From Neckera pumila (Eukaryota > Streptophyta > Bryopsida > Hypnales > Neckeraceae): DNA of 64,000 bases. The stretch is taken from positions 17,804,328 through 17,868,327 of the forward strand of contig OZ018413.1 of NCBI GenBank assembly GCA_963969595.1. Reading direction: 5' to 3'. Of the stretch, positions 24,150 to 34,539 are shown piece by piece. Below the pieces are notes generated by a model, which had not been told where the DNA came from, did not search any database, and saw only the letters and a list, made by a program, of their open reading frames with translations. A program made the position numbers and the translations under genes. Each line of letters begins with the position of its first letter. Position 1 is the first letter of the stretch.

Positions 24150-25530
24150 TGTTACATTGAGATCTCCCAGATCGTGCGTCCCCCGCCGCGTGCTTGGTAC
24201 CTTCGGAAAGCTCTTGGTGAGGAGGGGTGCACGGGCTTAGTTTCGTGGCGTTTGGACCTACCGTGTGGAAGTTATTGAATTTCAAAGTATTTATGGATCA
24301 AAAAATTAGAAAATTACTTTTACTTTGATTTTGGTTGCGTTCTTGGTATTGTTGGAAAGCTCTTGGTGAGGAGGGGTGGATGGGCTTTGTTTTGTGGCGT
24401 TTGGAATGACGGTGTGAAAATTATTGAATTTCAAAGTTTCTATATCAATAAAAAAAAAATTTAAATGACTTTTCCTTTTGTTTTGGCTGTGGCAACGGCA
24501 TAGGGCACACTAGTAAGAATGAATTATCCATACCTTTAAGATAGTTTGTTTTGTTTGTTACGTTGAGATCTTCCGGATTGTGCGTACCCCGGCTACGTGC
24601 TTGGTACCGTCGGAAAGGCCTCGACGAGGAGGGGTGCAAGGGCTTGGTTTCGTGGCGTTTGGACCTACGACGTGAAAGTTATTGAATTTCAAAGATTTTA
24701 AGAGTTAAAAAATTAGAAAATTGCTCTTATTATTGTTTTGGTTGTGGCAATGGCACAGGGCACACTAGGTGTATTGAAATCATTGCCAACTCTCAAGTGA
24801 TGGACTTTGCAATCTTGATTTGGGGCTTGCTCACTGTAAAGAAAGGGGGGTCCAAAATGACAAAATTTTGATAGAAAATTGTCCAAAATGACTATAGGCA
24901 ATTTTTTGCACTTTGTTGGTGTCAATTCGAATGCTTCTAACATCTTCTTTTCTTTTGGCTATGGCACAGGGCACACACGACACATTTGGATCTACAATGT
25001 GAAAGTTATAGTTTTTTGAGTTTTTTATGAATAAAAAAATTGCTTTTGTTTTTATTTTGATTGTGGCAATGGTATAGGGCACACTAGTCTATACCTTAAA
25101 TTAGGTTGTTTGTTTATTTTGTTTTATTGGATACTCTGAGATCTAACAGACTATGAGGCGTCCAAAGGCGTTTTTGGAACCGCTCGAAATTTCTTGGCAA
25201 CGAGGGGTGCACAAACTTTGATTTGAATGGCGTTTGGACCTACGGTGTGAAAATTATTGAATTTCAAAGTTTTAATGAATCAAAAAAATTGAATGAAATT
25301 ATCTTTTATTTTAGAAAAAAATTGATTTTGGCATTGTATATTCAAACGCCAGGAAACAAAGCCCTTGCACTCCTTTGTGCATAGAGCTTTCTATTTGTAC
25401 CAAGAACGCAATCTCTCACACTACGATGTGAAAATTCTTGAATTTCAAAATTTTAATGAATTAAAAAATCAAAAAAGTATTTTTATTTTGCTGATGGCAA
25501 AGGCACAGGGTGCACTAGTAATAATGAATA
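24150..25530. repeat. Array of an unclassified GC-cored repeat, several degenerate units
   Basis: Units share a TTTG-rich lead, GAGATCT, then GTGCTTGGTACC, GGAAAGCTCTTGGTGAGGAG, GTGGCGTTTGGACCTAC and GAAGTTATTGAATTTCAAAG, and end in GGCACAGGGCACACTAG. The TTGAATTTCAAAG block recurs near 24275, 24426, 24684, 25257 and 25438; the ending recurs near 24500, 24754, 24964, 25073 and 25503. Units are unequal, 150-450 bp, and partly deleted. A further copy lies at 58.06-58.36 kb. No inverted ends, transposase or tRNA-like promoter is evident, so the class is unknown. Confidence 0.75.
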
Positions 25531-26539
25531 ATTGTAATTCTAGCTCTAGAACATCTACATCATTAGGGAGAGTCACAATGCGGCAAAAATTGAAGATGCA
25601 AATACATCCGCCGAGAACCAGTAAGGGAGGCAACCCATTCCTAATCAACCCCCATTCTTGGCTATATAGTTTGTTCTCTTTCCGTGAAGGAGGACAGGAA
25701 CAATGATTAATTATGGTGTGATTCCCAGAGCAGTTGTGGCGTGTTATGATTGGCTATTAGATTCTCAATATTACAACCAACCTTTGGTTGGAAATAGAAA
25801 GGTTTATATGACTACCAAGGAGGAACCCAATCTTCAACTCAAGAATTCATAGTAATTGTATTTTGTGGAAAAAAAATCTGGATACTAATAGAAACCTTCA
25901 CCTAGGCATTTATTGCAAAATTGATTTTTTAGTGGTAAATCAAATTTGCCACTATTATCTTTGTACCATAACAATAATGTAATGCTTGCATTGGATGATT
26001 TCATCCGACAGCCTCCATTGGATGATAATATGTCAAATTTTGCAATACATTGGTTGACTGAACTGGCAGTTTTCAATCAGGTAGGCAAGAAGAGCCTAAA
26101 AGAATGACTATTGTAATCCCAATCATTTGCAGGCATTGTTGTGATCACTGGCAGTTCTTATCCTTGTTTCAAAACCGTGTGACCCCTCAAGAATGCTTGA
26201 GCTTGTTTAGCCACCTTAGCTCTATATCATAACATGTATCAAGGCACATTTTCCTCACACATTTGGTGCAAGTAAATGAGGTTGGAGGACAGGCAGTAGG
26301 AGGAAATACCTTCACTATAACAAAATTTGATAAAAAAACCACACTCAAATTGGATGCAATTCTTTTGACCACCATTCTTTGTAGCCCTTAAAAGATTGCA
26401 AATATTTCTTTTTTGTTTTGTGACTACAAATTTGAGAATGTCAAGGCGTGTAATATATTGTTAATAAGACTTTGTGCTTCACTAATAAGCATACATTGAA
26501 CCAACTGTAAGGGGACCGGTCAAGCACATTTAAGTTACT
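25531..26539. other. Spacer, possibly the decayed tail of the Harbinger remnant
   Basis: Fragmentary frames on the minus strand follow the Harbinger remnant, but none shows a motif I can place. Otherwise featureless. Confidence 0.4.
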
Positions 26540-27200
26540 GTTAGAGCCTAGTAAACCCCAAAAGATGCCAAACACTGTGCCATCTACCATCCACCACAAC
26601 TTGAAGGATAATTGATTTTTTTCCTAGATCTATCTCCAAAATCACCTTGCCAAATGACAAGCTAGCAATTTTTCCACTCATAGTGCATGCAATTGAGAGA
26701 TGCAAACATACTAGGTCCGAATCCACAATCAATGTTGATGGCAAATTGCTTCTTGAAATCAGCACTAGTTAATTATCGCAAATGGTACTCTTCAAATTCG
26801 GCTCGGATTGCAAGAGAAATTCGCTTCAAGGACTTCATGATGCTGTTTTCACTAGTCCTACATTACTCATCAATTGCACCAACACAAATACCATAATACG
26901 GAGTACAACATAAGCAAAGCTGCAATGATTTTGTGATGAGGATTCAAACCCATGTACCCACACACATTTTTTTTTTTTCACAAAATAGCTACGACGAGAG
27001 CAAACTTTGTCAATGATTGTCAACAACAATGACCTTTGCATGCAGTACCAACGTCGGAAAAGGTTAGTATCAAATACACGTGAGTCATAAAAATAATCCT
27101 CAATCATTCGCTCATATATTTGATGCCTCAATCTCTCTACATCGGCGAGACAGGACCCCCTCCAAATACAAGCCCTAGGTTCATCTTTCCTCACCCAACC
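26540..27200 (-). pseudogene. Decayed PIF/Harbinger transposase
   Basis: Minus-strand fragments in the right order for a plant Harbinger-type DDE nuclease. At 27170-27000: DVERLRHQIYERMIEDYFYD, FDTNLFRRWYCMQRSLLLTI. At about 26950-26910, in another frame: NPHHKIIAALLML. At about 26835-26780: LKRISLAIRAEFEEYHLR then a stop. At about 26755-26680: FKKQFAINIDCGFGP, SMFASLNCMHYEWKNC then a stop. At about 26640-26545: GKKSIILQVVVDGRWH. The text YFxD-FRRRFRM, HKIIAALRMLAYG and CMHWEWKNCP is typical of the family. Several stops and frameshifts show the gene is dead. No inverted ends or target duplication were located. Confidence 0.85.
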
Positions 27201-28521
27201 CTAAATTCATAATCCAATTCAAGCCAAATTCATCCTCTCCATAGTCCTCCAAAAGAGTGGCCCTAGCTGCAAGCAAACAAGTTCTTCCAATCTCCATTGC
27301 CCAATTTTGAACTAAACTGTGAACAAAATGCACAAGAAACACAAGGTCGCAAGGCAGGAAGTAGTTTGGCAACTAACAGTACTCCCAGGCTCAACCAAAG
27401 GACACTAGCTCTAACAGAAGCCCGCAGCCCAACAAATGAAAGATGTGAAGCTCCACACCTCATTAAGATCATATTAGCATATTCTCCTAAAAAAACAAAG
27501 CAAAACCAAGATGATGTCATTGAAATCCTTAAGCAGAATTCAAACCGGTAAATAAGACCTTTAATATGTAGAATCTTAAGGCAAGTAATAGCTCAAAAGA
27601 AGTGCCTTGTGAATGCACTTCTATAAACACCTTACTTGCAAGTTTGGAGTGAAAATTAGTACAAATTGTCAGTAAATGTATTTAGTGCCAAAATTCTCTT
27701 AAAAAGGAGGGAGATCATACATTGCATTTTGTCTGAAAATACTTGGGAGATTGGGATTGAGGTTATATTCATTAGAAGTCTTTGAAAAGAGGTATAAGAT
27801 TGTGTTCTTTTTTTGACTTGATTTTATGATATTTGAGTGTGTTGACATTCTGAGGGGTTCCTTCTTCTCAAAGGAAGATGACATCATGCTCAATCTTGCA
27901 TGGTGGCAGTCGCAGTTGAAGAGCACTTAGAGATGAGCTTCAAATACATTGAAACTTGGGAAAAAATATACACTACAAAAAATGTCAATATGGACAGGAT
28001 GGCACATCGCAGGTCGACTAGAGAGACGATCAAGGATGTCATTGCCCCTTAATACTTGTGCCTCGTGAACCCCTAAACCAAGGTCAAAGGAAACTTGAAC
28101 TTAATATAGAACTTGCCTTAATATCAACATTATATTCACCTTGCTAATAAATCACCGACTGTCAAATGCCAAGTATTTACTGGCACTTGATATAATTTCC
28201 TATCACTTCACCACAAACTTTGGGTGAAATTTCGCAGCAGCAATGCAGTTACTGATTTCAAGCTGCATTGACTCCTGTTGAATTGAAGTCCAAGTTATCA
28301 ATTGTACATACTGCAAAATTTGGAATTTCGAACTATACGAAGAAACTAATCTACAAAAGCTGTTTCTAGCAAGGCTTGATGATTAACTAATAAGTGCTCA
28401 TTATTCTCTGATGTTGAAAAACAAAGGCGTCGAGCTCATTGAAACTCATCAACATTCCAGAATGACGGACGACAATGTGCCAGTCTCAAGACAACGGAAC
28501 AATGAGCATGAAGGAAAAATC
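27201..28521. other. Spacer between the Harbinger remnant and the AAA-ATPase gene
   Basis: No supported gene. Frames around 27200-27550 may include the low-complexity N-terminal part of the Harbinger protein (EDYGEDEFGL). CACTACAAAAAATGTC near 27970 resembles a CACTA-type transposon terminus, but I found no partner. Confidence 0.45.
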
Positions 28522-31306
28522 TTAGCTGGACTCAGCCGTGGCAACACTGGAGGTATCGACTGGTTCAGGCTTGACAGGTCCATTAGCTACAGCCTCTGTG
28601 GTTGTCGTTCCATTGCCCTCACCTTTGTGATCAGAGAGAGCCTTAGAATCAACAGAAGCTGGTGATACAGGATATTCGTCTTCAGGTGTTGCTCCAGTTA
28701 GCAGAATTTCTTCAAAGTCGATCTTCACCGCTGGCTTCTCCGAAACCAAAGGAGCTTTGCTGAGAGCTTCCAGGAGTGCCATGAGAGCAGCTGTAGGCTT
28801 GCGCTTCTTCTTCAACAGAATTTCGCTGACGTCGGCAGGGGCTATGGCCTTGTCCACAAACGCTTCCTCTATCTCAGGGAACAGGTCATGCCACTCGAGA
28901 TCGAGGTTGTTCTTGGCTAGAGTGCGGAAAGCCGGAAACTCGCACCATGACATGTTGATGTGTCTGTCCATCCGCCCTGCACGTAACAGCGCCTTGTCCA
29001 ATTTTTCGATGTGATTTGTGGTGAATATGATGATTCGCTCACTTCCACAACATGACCATAGCCCATCTGTAAAGTTGAGTAGTCCTGACAATGTCACCCG
29101 GCTTCCCTGCAACAGTGGTACACATAGACATCAGTACCTCGCTTCCAGGCTGACAAACTCAATTTTCCAGGATAAGGAATGTTTAGGAATCCTAAAATAC
29201 TAATCAAGAATATTATAAGGCACAAATCCCAAAACTGAGCTCAATTGGCAGCAGACTTGACTCACAAAACATCTAAACCCTAAACCCTTTGTCTCAAGCT
29301 AAGGAATTTGAATGATAAACGGTCCAAAGTTGATTGCACGTGTTGAAAACAATACGTCCTACAAGAAAACATGATCTAGTGAAGAAGTATACCAATCCTC
29401 ACAGAAGCATGATACATGAAGTAGTCAATATAAGCCTCTAAAGGACCAAGAATTCATGGTTATTAAATGACCAATTTGATTAATCACGTTGTGAAAATCA
29501 ATAATTCAAACGGGGACAAATCTGATATGTGTTGGAAAAAAAAATTGAACAAAAGAAAGTTCTAAATAACCTAGTCAATAAAAAACATGAGGCCCACTGT
29601 CGGCCTCTTGATTCTTAGGGGCAAAAAAAACAGAAGTACCTCATCTGGTTCAGGTTTGCCACGGTTCGGTCCTTCCGGTTTGTCTTTAGCAGACTCCTTC
29701 CGAGCCCTAGCACGCTCCGCAAGATCTACAGAGCAATCGATGTCCTCAATTACAATAACGGAGCGGTTGGTGGTTTGAATCAACAGCTTCCGAAGCTCAG
29801 AGTTGGAGCTGACTTCTGTCAACTCCACATCATAAATGTCGTACTTGAGAAAATTAGCTATGGCGGCAATCATGCTGGATTTCCCAGTTCCTGGTGGCCC
29901 GTACAGAAGGTAGCCCCTCTTCCATGGCTTCCCTGCCTTTTGATAAAACTCTTTCCCCTTTGTAAATTCCAACAGATCCTCCTTGATATCGTCCTTCAAA
30001 TCTGGGTCCATAGCCAGCGTTTCAAATGTTGATGGATGTTTGAATGGCACGGATTCCCAAGACTTCTTCTTGTAGCTGAATCAAACCACAACAAGCTTGT
30101 ATCAGAGCGCAACTTCCACCAGTCTTTTCACATCACAACAGACATGACCTACATTAGAAAATCGACCCCTTCTAGGTTTAGCACAACGATAGAGACAACT
30201 CGCAATAGCCTTATGGATAGGGAAAATAGTCACTCATAGGACATTCCTCCAGGACAACTAACAGGCTTAACCCCTAAAGGACTAAGGATTCATGGTTATA
30301 AAATGACCAAAAAAGATTTATCACACTGTCCGAAATGTAATTCGGATGGAGCCAAATTTCATACCACCAGAATCAGTGAAGAACATCGCAAATGTTCGTC
30401 AAAAAATAACATAAAATTGAACTAAAGTAAGCCTCCACTTACCTAAACAGAACTGCTCCGAAAAACACAAGGCCATATTTGGGAATTGAGATCCTTTAAG
30501 GGTTTAAGCATGAACAGAAATATCATACTACTACGAGCTAAAGATGTTTAAGAAAGATCTGATGCTGAACTGAACTGAAGTCGAGCAATAATAGAAACGA
30601 AGTAAGCTGTGCAATCATCATTTGGTGGAAACACTGGAGAAATCTTAGGGTTGGCACTGCATGGCAACGACAGGCACAGAATAAGAACAAGAAGGAGAAG
30701 GAGAAGAAAAAGCGTGAAGAAGCAGAAGCAGAAGGTTGAGGAATGTCGATACCCGCCAGAGCCATTCTTGACGTTGGTGTAGAGTAGGCGATCCCGCGCA
30801 AGCTCCTTCTCCGACTTGGCGATTTCCATGACATGCTGCACATACGGGTCCAGCAACCGGTTCTTGTCCTTCTTGCGCATCTTCAGCGTATACTTGCGTT
30901 TTTCGTCGTTGGGGCTGGCTCCCCATTGAATCCCGGGCTGCTGTCTCTGCGAGACCTCGTGCGTCCACCACACTTTGGTCCCCATGAAGATATCCTCCAC
31001 GGTCTCGTGGTGCGCCAGCGAAAACGTGTTCTGCGTGGCGTTCTTAGGGCGGCACAGGTTGACGTGCCCCGCGGCGATGGCCGTGGAGGAGCTCAAGTAC
31101 GACTGCACGTAGTCGTAGATCTCGTTGTTGCCTGCGCCGTAAAACTCCGGAATGTCAAAGAAGACGTACGGCATGAAGCGACTGAGCGCGCGCCGGATCC
31201 AAGTGTCGAACATGTAGCCGTATTCCTTGGGAAGCAAATTGCGAAGGAAGCTCGCCACGCCCAGCATCGCCGCCCAAAACGTCCAAAACTCCATCGTCCC
31301 TGTCAT
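28522..31306 (-). CDS. AAA-ATPase of the plant BCS1-like (ASD/AATP1) family, complete, three exons
   Basis: Membrane-anchored AAA-ATPase related to mitochondrial BCS1; plant members sit in mitochondria or the endoplasmic reticulum and act in stress, seed or defence responses. Exons are 31306-30753, 30075-29640 and 29106-28522, GT-AG with matching phase, 524 aa. The N-terminus (MEFWTFWAAMLGVASFLRNL) is a hydrophobic anchor followed by the plant AAA N-terminal domain (WIRRALSRFMPYVFFDIPEF). Next are SWESVPFKHPSTFETLAMDP, Walker A GPPGTGKSS (about 244-252), Walker B VIVIEDIDCS (about 291-300), GLLNFTDGLWSCCGSERIII and the arginine-finger region FTTNHIEKLDKALLRAGRMD. The last 75 or so residues are low complexity. 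The ATG at 31306 is followed by a second in-frame ATG at 31294, which better matches relatives. Both introns hold small TTAA-type transposon copies. Target compartment cannot be told from sequence alone. Confidence 0.95.
29433..29530. mobile_element. Partial TTAA-type miniature element in intron 2 of the AAA-ATPase gene
   Basis: Starts CCTCTAAAGGACCAAG and continues AATTCATGGTTATTAAATGA, homologous to the first 100 bp of the complete element at 30267. The right end is missing or too diverged to see. Confidence 0.55.
30267..30507. mobile_element. 241-bp TTAA-flanked miniature element in intron 1 of the AAA-ATPase gene
   Basis: Left edge TTAACCCCTAAAGGACTAAG, right edge GATCCTTTAAGGGTTTAA. TTAA flanks both sides and the termini are imperfect inverted repeats of the same type as the 0.9 kb family, but the interior differs. 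No coding capacity; it sits wholly inside the intron. Confidence 0.75.
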
Positions 31307-32136
31307 TTCGGCGGCCTACTCGTGTACCCAATTCGGGACACAATTCCTTTCCAACAACTCTGTATTAGAGCTTCAATTCTCGTCCTTCTCCGAACAAACA
31401 CGCGAGTCAAATCGACCCAAAGATTGCTTCAATTCGACCACCCCTGAAAGAACTGAGAACAAAGCCTCGCACAGTAGACCAATTCACTACGCCCGCACGA
31501 CAGAGTTCTCGCCAGAAGCTCAAACTTTTCCTACTCCACAGCCAATTTGAAAATTCATACACAGAACCTAAACAACCCTCTTCAACTCGCCTTCCAATTG
31601 CCCTAATTCCAACCAGCTACACAACCCCGAATTCTTCAGGACGTGGAACCACAACACGCGAGTGATGCTCCTGCGCAGTTCTTATACCCAACTGAAAACA
31701 AGACTGCTCGAGCTAGAAAAGTCGGTGCCTTCACTCAAGCTCCCCACCCCCACCCCTCCCACCCCTCCCTCCACCTGTCGCCACATGCAGCGTTGACGAG
31801 CGAAGGCAATTCATACGTTAACTTACCACCAGAAATCAGGATAGAATCCACGGACTGCGCAATTCTCCGCCACCATAGAATAATCGTGCGCAACACTCCT
31901 CCACAAAACACCGTCCTCGCCACGCCCTGTGCCGAAATCAAGCTCACCAGTAGCCTCGTGAGAGCTAGCTGCAGGTTCGAGAGCAAGTTCCCGTGCCTTG
32001 ACTTCGAAGCAATCGGTAGAGATTGATCGAATAAAGTTAGAAAATAAGAGACGTACTCCTCCAGAGTCCAGAGCTAGTATGTCCAGACTCCAGACTTTCG
32101 TTCTGACTGCTGATCACAAGATTCGGATCCTAGAAA
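31307..32136 (-). promoter_or_regulatory. Upstream region of the AAA-ATPase gene, possible 5' UTR intron
   Basis: On the minus strand GGTAAGTTAACG near 31829-31818 is a strong splice-donor sequence and could end a non-coding first exon spliced to sequence just above the ATG at 31306. Plus-strand frames here are not conserved-looking and are not called. No TATA box assigned. Confidence 0.35.
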
Positions 32137-32538
32137 TTATTTAGGGGGCAGAGGAAGGAATTGGTCCTGGGCCTCCTGATGCCCATGTTCAACACGAGGA
32201 CTGCTGTCCTCTCCTTCACCAGCCCCTGACAACGCTAGCTCCCCACTGACAGGACGCTTCATGCATCCATTGCACGTCTCTGGTGGGATCTTCAAGCGGT
32301 AAAAAAGGCTCCTAGCTTGGGCTTGCTTCAAAACCCAAATCGGGAACTCGACTACAGTTTGCAACCAAGACGGGGAAGTCGCAAATGAAGCATGAGACTG
32401 GCGAACTCTGCGAAGGAGAGCTAGAGTCCTGGAAAATTGCAATACCAGGTTGCGCTTGTTGCGACATGTGAAATCCATCGGCTTCTTAGATGCCGGGAGA
32501 GGACTGTCGGTCATTTGGGGGAATGAAAAAAATGCCAT
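32137..32538 (-). CDS. Possible small protein, 133 aa, unrecognised
   Basis: Open frame from an ATG at 32538 (MAFFSFPQMTDSPLPASKKP) to the stop at 32137; the frame stays open 54 codons further upstream through less protein-like sequence. The middle is basic (FSRTLALLRRVRQSHASF) and the end acidic to Pro-rich (GAGEGEDSSPR ... FLPLPPK). Its base composition is closer to coding DNA than the flanking spacer. I recognise no family, domain or signal. It lies upstream of the AAA-ATPase gene on the same strand and could instead be leader or non-coding transcript sequence. Confidence 0.22.
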   Translation of the reverse strand: MAFFSFPQMTDSPLPASKKPMDFTCRNKRNLVLQFSRTLALLRRVRQSHASFATSPSWLQTVVEFPIWVLKQAQARSLFYRLKIPPETCNGCMKRPVSGELALSGAGEGEDSSPRVEHGHQEAQDQFLPLPPK

Positions 32539-32700
32539 GTTTTTTATATGCCTGTTGAGAGTAGTCAGAGTAAGGTAGTGTGCTCTAAAAGTGACCTTGC
32601 TGTAAAAGCGATCATGACACAGATGTATCAGTAATGTACATTTCAAAAATCTTTCTTGATGGTAGATGGTACATTTTTTTTTAATGGATGTTGAATTCAA

Positions 32701-33243
32701 CCATTGTCTTGTTCATTTTATTTTATTATTTTATTTATTTTTAAATAATTATTTTTTATTGACCTTGACTTATGAGTACAATATGCAACAATCGATGTTT
32801 CAAAAAACATCTATCTAGAATTTAATTGACGTTTCCAAAACAATATTAAGAATGTGGCATATAAAAAGAAACTAAGTGTAGTCCATGTCAGCCATGAGAA
32901 GATGCCACGACGTCATATTTTTATTGGGTTCACGTCACAAGCCACGTCATGAAGGGTTGAATGAAAAAAAATTGACATGGCACTGCCCGTTGATGACCTG
33001 GTGACGTGGAGGTCACGTGTCGTCCACATGCCATACCTTCAAGCACTTGCAATTGTGCATTTTTTCTTGACGTCCTTAAAAAACAAGCCCCAATTTTGCG
33101 TGTTTTTTACATAATAGAGCCTGTTTTTGGCTCGTCTATTTTCACAAATTTTGTGAGACATTAATGCGGATTTTTTCCGTATTAGAACAAACGCAATATC
33201 ACCTTTTTTTGAACATTACAAAAAACATTGATTTCTTATAGTG
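32701..33243. mobile_element. Possible CACTA-type non-autonomous element, right terminus
   Basis: The segment ends ACATTGATTTCTTATAGTG at 33243; reversed this reads CACTATAAGAAATC, a common form of plant CACTA-element terminus. The GC-richer body (repeated ACGTCA and CACGTC words at 32900-33040) differs from the neighbouring spacer. The left terminus was not found, so the start is arbitrary. Confidence 0.35.
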
Positions 33244-34539
33244 TGTGAAACCAAGTTGGTAGAATGCCTCCACATTTGGAGTCTTCACAGCCGGTTGTGA
33301 CGACCCAACCCCACCAAGCGCAGGATTGACCTTAGTCACCTTTTTCTAGGCCAACTTTGCTTTTTCCTTGGCACCCTTGATGCCCTCTTTCTTTGCAAGC
33401 TCCAGGAGGTTGTGCGCACCCCCAGAAATAGGGGTCATTTCCTTGTCCCCATCTCATCGTGTCCTTCAATCACAACAGCTGTCTTACTTTTTCCCATCAC
33501 GCATTTATTTGGAATTTCTTCCACCTTCTTCAGTTGTGCCATGAAAGTTCACAAGAACCACGGTACCAAGCTACAACCACTCTGATACCACATATAATGT
33601 GGTCTTGACCACGCCACAACTGCACCTCACTTTGTATGGCTACCTGCTAACCTACACAACTAAATCACACAAGCTAGTATTCTAAACTTCACAGTGAGGA
33701 CAACTAAAACTAGTCACAAATGATTAGTGGCCATCTCTTAGAGGCTCACTCTGTCTCACCCTTGGATCCCCACAACTTATTATTTCAAGTCTTGGGTATA
33801 TTTTACCACGGTGCCATGGCTCTCACCGCGACGCCACCTTTTGCAACAGTAACGCGGCACGGGCCTCCCTGCCACTAGTGTTGATCCGCTCGCTCAACAC
33901 TAGACACCCAATCGAGATCAGCCCCTACTTGACATGGCTGTGATGAAATTACTATGCACCCAAGCCCCACGTCAAGCTCCATAGCGTGAGGTCATAACTA
34001 CATTATACACTTATACCTTCCCTCATTAAGAGCACTTGATGTCCTCATAAAGGTTAGCCATGGGTCCCCCTCTTACTCTAGTCTTACTGAAAGGGAATAC
34101 ACTCACATCCTTGTTTAGAAGTGACCAACTCCCTGGTGCCGTATTTCCCACACCCCACTTAGTGTGTCACATTGTACTCTTGGTATCACTAACTCTATCT
34201 TAGATTAGTTCTCTTGGTAGTACTACTTAAGTTCTTTTTAGTACATTGCCCCCTGAGATGCCATAAGACAGGTAATAGACATTTTGGCCGTCTGGTAGAA
34301 TGTGGTCCAATTTAGCAAAACTCATCCCTTGTTTACCCATTTGGAGCATAGTTGGCTATCCATGTGCTCTCGCTCCAAGGCGCACCTCGCAAGAGAATCC
34401 TCAATTAGCTTGATGCCCACACCTTAAGCTCGCCACGCTCAAGCTCACTAGTCATTTAGGTGGTGAGTCCCCTCGGCGGCATCCATCATCCGAACAGTCT
34501 CATAGGTTCACTTTTGGATTAGGATTCCCAACCCCTACA
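33244..34539 (-). mobile_element. Truncated LTR retrotransposon: 5' LTR, primer-binding site and gag leader
   Basis: Read on the minus strand, an LTR of about 942 bp begins TGTAGGGGTTGGGA at 34539 and ends GACCACA at 33598. Seven bases later comes TGGTATCAGAG (33590-33580), the classic primer-binding site for initiator-methionine tRNA. Downstream an ATG near 33543 opens MAQLKKVEEIPNKCVMGKS, which breaks at a stop within about 40 codons. Element sequence then stops at 33243, beside the CACTA-like terminus. No pol gene or second LTR is present. The superfamily cannot be decided. Confidence 0.72.

Noticed and set aside
27960..28000. CACTA transposon at CACTACAAAAAATG
   Set aside because: Only one terminus is present and no reverse partner was found nearby, so it is not listed as an element.
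31643..32026. 127-codon plus-strand frame rich in His and Pro
   Set aside because: It lies over the likely 5' leader of the AAA-ATPase gene on the other strand and shows no domain or splice-consistent extension.
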